Assembly: GCA_964555935.1 (NCBI GenBank)
Contig: CAZKUN010000264.1
Coordinates: 1 to 12,252, forward strand
DNA length: 12,252 nt
DNA from: CAZKUN01 sp964555935
GTDB lineage: Bacteria > Armatimonadota > Zipacnadia > Zipacnadales > VGFC01
Direction of reading: 5' to 3'
Made by a program: the position numbers and the translations under genes. This document shows, piece after piece, positions 7,165 to 12,252 of the stretch (positions within the stretch are counted from its first letter, which is position 1; each line of letters opens with the position of its first letter). The notes under the pieces were generated by a model. The model did no database searches. It saw only the letters and a program-made list of their open reading frames with translations, and was not told the DNA's origin.

Positions 7165-10100
7165 ATGACAGGAGCGACGAGACAGCCGGCGCGAGGGACA
7201 TGCCTGTTGATCATCCTGACCTGCGCCCTGGCGGCCCATGCCGCCGACGACGACGGGCTGACCACATCTCGGCAAGTGCCCATCTGCCTTCAGAAGCTGG
7301 AGGTGGACGCCGGCCAGACCTGGGCCACCCGCATCGCCGTGCCTGCCTTCACGAGCGATGAGTCCCCGGTGCTGTCCCTGCGCGCGCGGCTTCAGACAGA
7401 GAACCCCGGCGGGTGCAACTACGTGCTGCAAGTCCTGCTCGACGGGACGCCCCTGCCGGAGAACCCGATGCGCTCGCGCCTGCTCAACAAGGCGCCGTGG
7501 TTCGACCCACCCGGAACCGACTACCACTTCTCGTGGTACGGCGCGGACCAGAAGGGGTGGCTGACGATCTTCGCGCCCGCCTTCGAGGGCGACTGGGGAG
7601 GCACGGGGCGCGACTACGACTTCCTGTTCGACCTGTCGAGGCTCGTGACCCCCGGCCAGACACTGCCCATCTCCTTCAGGTACCTCAACCCGGACATCCC
7701 CGCCGCCCTAGGGGTCGCGCGAGCGCCACTGACGATGGATCGCGTGGTGCTCGACGTGCTGCCGCGCGCTGAAGTAGAGCGGCTGCGCGGCGAGGCGCTC
7801 AAGGGGCAGGCGCTGCGCGCGGTGCCGACCGTAGCAGACCTTCCCGCCGACGCGGAGCCGGGCGAACGCCCCTATGAGATCGTCTGGTCGGGCCGCAAAG
7901 AGTCACCTCGAGCCCAGGTGGCCTTCGACGACCTGACTGGGTGGAAGATGCAGGCCATCGGCGACACCGAACTCGCTCTCGCAGCGTCAGTTGACCACCT
8001 GCTCTGGAGGTCCCGCCTGGCGAAGTTCACCTATGGCGTAGGGACGACAGACACGGTGGTGGAGCTCCGCCCGCCGGAGCCCATCCCCATCGCCGGCCGC
8101 TTCGACGCCGCGAACCTGTGGCTCCACGGCGCGTGGGACCGGGTACACGATACGCCCCTGCGCATCGTCGCGCTGCTGGAGGACAGCGCGGGGCGAGAGG
8201 TCGAGCTTGATCTCGGCTCCGTGACCGCCGCATACTGGGGCATGCAGCACGGTGTGCTGAGCCCAGAGGTCGCCGCTGTCGCGCGGTTCCCCATGAGGTT
8301 TACGGCCCTGCGCATCACCAACTGCAAGTCCAGCATCGCCCGGCACGCGTACCTGGAATCCCTCACATTCTACCAGCAGAGCCGCAAGCGGCTGAGGCCG
8401 CCGGCCCGCCCGCGACCCCGCCTCTTCCCGACTTCGAAGGACGGGATGCTGCCGACGCCTCCCCCCGGGGGAGCGACGAGAGTCACGTCCGTAGGCCAGG
8501 GGGCGGAGTTCACGCGCGAGGTCCGAGGCAGCCTCCTTACGTACCGCGTGCGCCCGGAGGCTGGGGTGTTCGACGGCGTGACGGCGCGCTGGAACGACGG
8601 GCGGCGGCTACACCCAATGGCCGGCGGCGAAGTGACCTTCGGGGTCGGTGGGCCGCCGACGGGCGAGGTCGAGGTGGTCGCCTCGTCCTTGAAGGACGAA
8701 CGCCTCACGATTCGCTGGCGGCTCGACACTTCGCCGCGCCCGGTTGAGTGGGAGGCCGACTACTCCTTGCGCGGGTGTACGCTTGTGGTTGACGTGCGCT
8801 GCTCTGGCGGCGAGGCCACCGGCCTCGCCTTCGGGCAGGTGCAAGGCCTCCACGCCCCTCGGGGCATCGAGGTCCCGTACCTGCTGATGGGGCCGAAGCC
8901 CGGGCCGTGGGTGGCCTGCGCCGACGGGCTGTTCGTCTCCGTGCTGCCGGACTGGTACAACAGCGACTTCTCGTCGGTGAACACGCGGGTGACCCCCGCC
9001 CAGGGGAACCGCATCGGGCTGCTGCAGGGCACGTCCTACGACCCCCTCACCGACGGCCGCCGCAATCGACTGCGAGACCGCGTGCTGGTCACCGTGTCAT
9101 CCGAGTTCGCCGACACCTTGCCGAACTCACGCAACCCTGTATCACCGAACCGCGAGCGCCTGGCCCCCTACCTGTTCTTCATGTCCGATCAGCTCACGCC
9201 GACGCTCTACCAAACGCTGAAGGGCTTCGGGGTGGACCACATCATCGCCAGCGACTTCGCCTCGATCCTCGTCGCCAACAACTACCCCGAAGGCTTCGCT
9301 GCTCGCTGGCAGCCGCACCCTCTGCTGACCATGGCGCAAGTGCAGGAATACCGCCGAGGTATCAAGGACCTGGGGTACCTCTTCAGCACCTACATGGAAG
9401 TCTCGGACTACTACCCCGGGAATGAACTGTGGGACGAGTCGAAGGTGGTGCTGGACGCGGACGGCGACTTCGTGGACGGGTGGTGGGGGAACTACCTCAC
9501 AAAGCCGGCGATGATGACCGAGTTCGTGCGGAAGGTCGGGGGGAAGGCAAAGGAGTTCTACCCCTCGGACTGCGTGTACCTCGACGTACACACGAACCGC
9601 GGACCCCAGGCGCTGGACTTCGAGGCGGGCGCTCCTGGCGCTGGCATCGCTCGCAGCCAGGTCATCGCCAATGGCGACTGCATCGCCGAGGCGCGCAAGT
9701 GGTACGGCTCGACGATCAGCGAGGGCCTGAACCGCTGGATGTACGCCGGGATCAGCGACATGGACTACGCGACGCTGATCACCAGCGGGATCGCCGCGGA
9801 CCAAGCGCCGCTGGTTGACTTCGACCTCCTGAAGATCCATCCCTTTCAGCACGGGACGATGATGGGGCACCATCCCGACCGGTTCTTGAGCGCCGCCGAT
9901 CAGGCCCTACTCGACACAGACGTCGGGCGCGGGCTGGGGCCGGACGGGTTCTACAAATACGTCTCCGGCAGCCTCGCCTACGGGCACATGCTCATCCTCG
10001 GCTACTGGTATGTCCCGCCGCCGGCGCGCTTCATCCACTACTACGCGTTGATGCAGGGGGTGCAGAGCGAGTACCTCACCGACAACGCTTCCGCCATCGA

Positions 10101-10737
10101 GTACCACAACGGCGCCGAGCTCGTGCCCACCAGCCGAGCCCTGCAGGATGGGTCACAGCAGTTGGGGCGCGTGCGCGTGCGCTATTCCCGCGGGCTGAGC
10201 GTGTATGTCAACCACAACGCCGAGGAGCCGTGGTGTGTGGAGTCAGGCGGACGCAGCTACGAGCTGCCGCCCTATGGCTGGATCATCGAGAAGCCGGGCG
10301 AGATCCTGGCCTACAGCGCCCTCGTCGGGGGGAAGCGCGTGGACTTCGTGCGCTGCCCGGAGTACCTCTACCTCAATACCGGCGGAGCCCGCGTCTCGGA
10401 GGGTCCGTTGGAGGCCAAGGGCGCCATCTGGCTCAAGCGCGATGGGATGTCCTGGCGCCTGATACCATGCGGCGATCTCGGGCAGTGGGAGCGCTTCCCG
10501 GCGCCGGGCTTACCCGCGCGCTTCAGCGACTACCGCCCGACAGACATTCCGCCCGAGCGCGGGTGTACGATGATCGCCCTGGACGTGGCGGCCCTTCTTG
10601 GCAAGGCCGCCGACGAGGCGCGCGTCACGGCTCGCGACGACTCCGGCCAGGTCGTGCCGGCCAACGTCCGCCCGCGAGATGACGGGCGGCTGCAGTTCGC
10701 GACGGGCGAGGGCATCGCGGGGTATGTGATCGAGTAG
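7165..10737 (+). CDS. Secreted GH101/GH129-like glycoside hydrolase
   Basis: This protein of 1,190 residues starts with a signal peptide: MTGATRQPARG, then the hydrophobic TCLLIILTCALAAHA, with cleavage before ADDDG near residue 26. Two beta-sandwich modules follow (about 40-205 and 235-405), then a Pro/Arg-rich linker (about 411-435), a mutarotase-like supersandwich (about 436-665) and a TIM barrel from about 669 (YLFFMSDQLTP). The barrel has a strand VYLDV with Asp807 and, 46 residues on, STISEG with Glu853, followed by a Trp-rich RWMYAGISDMDY stretch. This layout resembles the GH101/GH129-related families, in which an Asp nucleophile on one strand is followed by a Glu acid/base and which release alpha-linked GalNAc or galactose units. 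A C-terminal beta-domain (about 985-1190) includes LPPYGWI. The ATG at 7165 is preferred over an in-frame upstream start because it gives a clean signal peptide and avoids a long overlap. Fold-level assignment is fairly secure; substrate is not. Confidence 0.75.
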   Translation: MTGATRQPARGTCLLIILTCALAAHAADDDGLTTSRQVPICLQKLEVDAGQTWATRIAVPAFTSDESPVLSLRARLQTENPGGCNYVLQVLLDGTPLPENPMRSRLLNKAPWFDPPGTDYHFSWYGADQKGWLTIFAPAFEGDWGGTGRDYDFLFDLSRLVTPGQTLPISFRYLNPDIPAALGVARAPLTMDRVVLDVLPRAEVERLRGEALKGQALRAVPTVADLPADAEPGERPYEIVWSGRKESPRAQVAFDDLTGWKMQAIGDTELALAASVDHLLWRSRLAKFTYGVGTTDTVVELRPPEPIPIAGRFDAANLWLHGAWDRVHDTPLRIVALLEDSAGREVELDLGSVTAAYWGMQHGVLSPEVAAVARFPMRFTALRITNCKSSIARHAYLESLTFYQQSRKRLRPPARPRPRLFPTSKDGMLPTPPPGGATRVTSVGQGAEFTREVRGSLLTYRVRPEAGVFDGVTARWNDGRRLHPMAGGEVTFGVGGPPTGEVEVVASSLKDERLTIRWRLDTSPRPVEWEADYSLRGCTLVVDVRCSGGEATGLAFGQVQGLHAPRGIEVPYLLMGPKPGPWVACADGLFVSVLPDWYNSDFSSVNTRVTPAQGNRIGLLQGTSYDPLTDGRRNRLRDRVLVTVSSEFADTLPNSRNPVSPNRERLAPYLFFMSDQLTPTLYQTLKGFGVDHIIASDFASILVANNYPEGFAARWQPHPLLTMAQVQEYRRGIKDLGYLFSTYMEVSDYYPGNELWDESKVVLDADGDFVDGWWGNYLTKPAMMTEFVRKVGGKAKEFYPSDCVYLDVHTNRGPQALDFEAGAPGAGIARSQVIANGDCIAEARKWYGSTISEGLNRWMYAGISDMDYATLITSGIAADQAPLVDFDLLKIHPFQHGTMMGHHPDRFLSAADQALLDTDVGRGLGPDGFYKYVSGSLAYGHMLILGYWYVPPPARFIHYYALMQGVQSEYLTDNASAIEYHNGAELVPTSRALQDGSQQLGRVRVRYSRGLSVYVNHNAEEPWCVESGGRSYELPPYGWIIEKPGEILAYSALVGGKRVDFVRCPEYLYLNTGGARVSEGPLEAKGAIWLKRDGMSWRLIPCGDLGQWERFPAPGLPARFSDYRPTDIPPERGCTMIALDVAALLGKAADEARVTARDDSGQVVPANVRPRDDGRLQFATGEGIAGYVIE

Positions 10738-10744
10738 CGAGTCA

Positions 10745-10774
10745 GCGGGAATCCCTGAGTCTCGGGCTTTCCGC
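10745..10774 (+). terminator. Hairpin after the operon, possible terminator
   Basis: GCGGGAA (10745-10751) pairs with TTTCCGC (10768-10774), including one G-T pair. After a T/C mismatch the stem continues with CCC (10753-10755) to GGG (10764-10766), closing an 8-nt loop. It starts 7 nt after the stop codon. No T-tract follows, so it may protect the 3' end or act with Rho rather than as a classical intrinsic terminator. Confidence 0.4.
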
Positions 10775-11306
10775 GGGCATGGACAGGGCGGTGAAGTGGA
10801 GCGGAAATACCCAATCGAGGTTATGAGCCTTGGGAGCTACCTGTCCTCAGGCGGCCGGATGCTCCCCACAGCACCCATCCACGCACACCCCCTCACCCGC
10901 TCAAGGGTCAGGTCGAGGACGCAGAACCCCAGAGATCCGGGCTTCCGGCGAAATCACACTGTATTTCCTACCCTTTGACCCCATTGAGGTTCATTCCCTG
11001 TGCACCATGGCAGGGCCCTGCCTGGCCCGGACACGGCGCCCTGGCTGTGGGCGAACGAACGGGAGTCCAACGTAGTCGGAAACGCCGCCATCGAAGCAGC
11101 AGTCCACGGTCGCTTGTCCGCCAAGCCTCAAGCCGAAGGCTTAGACCCCGAGCCCCGGAAGCGCACCCTCACCGACAGTTGCGTGGAGCGCGGATGGGAG
11201 GGTGGCCCACGGTTACGTCGTCGGCTGCAACCGCCGATCTATTACTTGTAGTTTGACATGGTTCACCTTTGTCAGCGTCAACTCCGGATTCCTGCGCGCA
11301 CTATGC

Positions 11307-11331
11307 GTTGGCCCCATCGTCCGTGGCCAAC
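11307..11331. repeat. Inverted repeat upstream of the metallophosphoesterase gene
   Basis: GTTGGCC (11307-11313) and GGCCAAC (11325-11331) are perfect complements around an 11-nt spacer, about 105 nt before the start codon. It could be an operator or an RNA hairpin; a chance occurrence in GC-rich DNA is also possible. Confidence 0.35.
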
Positions 11332-11415
11332 CTGCGTCCTGCCGCAGAGGGAACGCCTAAACGGAAAGGGAATGGTCGCACGATGTCTCGCGTACTCCGG
11401 CGTAAGGCTGTCAGC

Positions 11416-11422
11416 AGAGGGG
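11416..11422 (+). promoter_or_regulatory. Probable ribosome binding site of the metallophosphoesterase gene
   Basis: AGAGGGG lies 12 nt before the ATG at 11435, a slightly long spacing. An in-frame ATG at 11372 would add 21 residues, but its purine-rich stretch touches the start codon and the added residues do not look like family sequence. Confidence 0.5.
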
Positions 11423-11434
11423 TGTTCTCTGGCC

Positions 11435-12252
11435 ATGGCCTCTGATCCCATACGGTGGTTGCATGTTTCGGATTTCCACGTCGGGACGGATGACTACGCG
11501 CAGGCCCGGCGCTTTCGCCAAATAGTGGAATTCATCCGCGAGAGAAGAGATAGGGACGACTGGCGGCCCGACCTCGTGTTCATCACCGGAGACGTCGCTA
11601 ATGCCGGGAAGGTGGACCAGTATGGGATATTCGAGAGGAAGTTCCTACGCAAGCTCCGCGTTGAACTACCATCCGAGTGCGCTAAGCGCATCTTCGCCGT
11701 GCCCGGCAACCATGATGTTGACCAACGCGCCGCGCAAGCCGCACAGACGCACGGCGCGTTGGACAACGTGCCACATCTCCTCGACCCGACGACAGAGGGC
11801 CGAGGTTTGCGCCAGACTGTATTCCCACGCTTCGAGGCGTTCGTAAACTCAGGCCCAAGCAGCGGCGGCGACCGATGGCTCTTGTCCGATACCGGAGCAG
11901 ACGTCAAGACCATTGATGTGCGTGGCCACAAGGTCAGCATTGTCCGGATCAACACGGCGTGGCTTTCGAATGCGGACGACGACCGGGACCAGCTTACCCC
12001 GGGGGCCGAGATGCTGGATGGGTGCCTGCAACAGACCGGTGACTGCGATGCGCTGATCGTGGTCGGGCATCACCCACTGAGTTGGATGCTCCGGCACGAG
12101 AGGGAGAAGATCGCCAGCCGCCTGGGGAGACGCCACGCCGTGTATTTGCATGGGCACCTGCACGAAAGTGACGCCCGTTACGAAGCAGGGAACGCCAACC
12201 TGGCCTTACCCCCTAAAGCGAGTCCAGGTTCAGTGTTAGTATCTGGGTGTAC
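11435..12252 (+). CDS. Metallophosphoesterase (calcineurin-like), 3' end cut by the window
   Basis: The frame runs without a stop to the window edge, giving 272 complete codons of an incomplete protein. All motifs of the calcineurin-like phosphoesterase fold are present in order: DFH (13-15, in WLHVSDFHVG), GD (52-53), GNHD (91-94), GHHP (211-214) and GHLH (240-243). These bind the dinuclear metal centre, so the domain should be an active phosphodiesterase or nuclease. No signal peptide is seen, so it is cytoplasmic. The combination of WLHVSDFHVG, PDLVFITGD, RIFAVPGNHDVD and VYLHGHLHE resembles, from memory, large bacterial proteins in which this domain precedes a STAND/NACHT-type NTPase; whether an NTPase follows cannot be seen. 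Codons such as ATA, AGA, AGG, CTA and TTA are more frequent than in the upstream operon. A stand-alone phosphoesterase remains possible. Confidence 0.88.
   Translation, partial: MASDPIRWLHVSDFHVGTDDYAQARRFRQIVEFIRERRDRDDWRPDLVFITGDVANAGKVDQYGIFERKFLRKLRVELPSECAKRIFAVPGNHDVDQRAAQAAQTHGALDNVPHLLDPTTEGRGLRQTVFPRFEAFVNSGPSSGGDRWLLSDTGADVKTIDVRGHKVSIVRINTAWLSNADDDRDQLTPGAEMLDGCLQQTGDCDALIVVGHHPLSWMLRHEREKIASRLGRRHAVYLHGHLHESDARYEAGNANLALPPKASPGSVLVSGC

Larger units (their letters stand above)
10775..11434. other. Intergenic region of about 660 bp without a recognisable gene
   Basis: Several short open frames cross this stretch (for example 10796-10978 and 11000-11251), but none has a good ribosome site or a recognisable translation, and they overlap one another in different frames. 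It contains a 14-bp palindrome (GGCAGGGCCCTGCC, 11009-11022), a small AAGCC-GAA-GGCTT hairpin (11130-11142) and a 7-bp inverted repeat (11307-11331). A TTGACA at 11253-11258 has no matching -10 box. No tRNA or known RNA fold was recognised. It separates the glycan operon from the metallophosphoesterase gene and presumably holds that gene's promoter. Confidence 0.6.

Noticed and set aside
9142..9873. Minus-strand open frame of 243 codons
   Set aside because: Antisense to the barrel of the third hydrolase; no family signal and no ribosome site.
11009..11022. Perfect 14-bp palindrome as a recombination or protein-binding site
   Set aside because: One or two palindromes of this length are expected by chance in a GC-rich window of this size, and no partner copy was found.
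10796..11256. Overlapping short + strand frames in the intergenic region
   Set aside because: No convincing ribosome sites, competing frames and no recognisable product.
11253..11281. Sigma-70 promoter with TTGACA at 11253-11258
   Set aside because: No sequence resembling TATAAT stands 16-18 nt downstream.
1..12252. CRISPR array, tRNA, rRNA, insertion sequence or phage genes
   Set aside because: No regularly spaced repeats, no cloverleaf, no transposase or integrase motifs and no terminal inverted repeats were seen.

Overview
The window is GC-rich bacterial DNA, roughly two thirds G+C by eye, carrying one polysaccharide-degradation gene cluster and the start of an unrelated gene. A run of ten Ns inside a coding region shows that it comes from a draft scaffold, probably a metagenome assembly. 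Very large secreted glycoside hydrolases with ConA-like modules, a cytoplasmic GH95-type enzyme and no SusC/SusD pair suggest a free-living polysaccharide degrader of the Armatimonadota, Planctomycetota or a related lineage rather than a Bacteroidete. That placement is a weak inference; no ribosomal or other marker gene is present.

Layout. Positions 1-349 are a non-coding leader. Three genes then follow on the + strand: a GH95-like enzyme without a signal peptide (350-2617), a secreted protein of about 1,500 residues with tandem ConA-like modules and a probable TIM-barrel hydrolase domain (2654-7162), and a second large secreted enzyme with a GH101/GH129-like barrel (7165-10737). The gaps between them are 36 and 2 nt, and each gene has a Shine-Dalgarno sequence, so they look like one operon. 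A GC-rich hairpin without a T-tract lies just after the third stop. About 700 bp without a recognisable gene follow. The window then ends inside a metallophosphoesterase gene (11435 onward) that keeps all the metal-binding motifs and is cut by the window edge.

How they may work together. The two exported proteins would attack a complex glycan outside the cytoplasm, and the GH95-like enzyme would finish small products inside. GH95 families act on fucosides or galactosides, and GH101/GH129 relatives act on alpha-linked GalNAc or galactose glycans, so a fucosylated or O-glycan-like substrate is possible but unproven. No transporter or regulator lies in the window.

Most unusual points: the second protein's catalytic domain does not fit any glycoside hydrolase family I can name; the GH95-like enzyme appears to lack two of the canonical GH95 catalytic residues; the assembly gap is flanked by the same 8-mer and probably hides no missing sequence; and the partial metallophosphoesterase resembles the N-terminal domain of large NTPase-fused proteins thought to act in biological conflict, in a stretch whose codon use differs from the operon.
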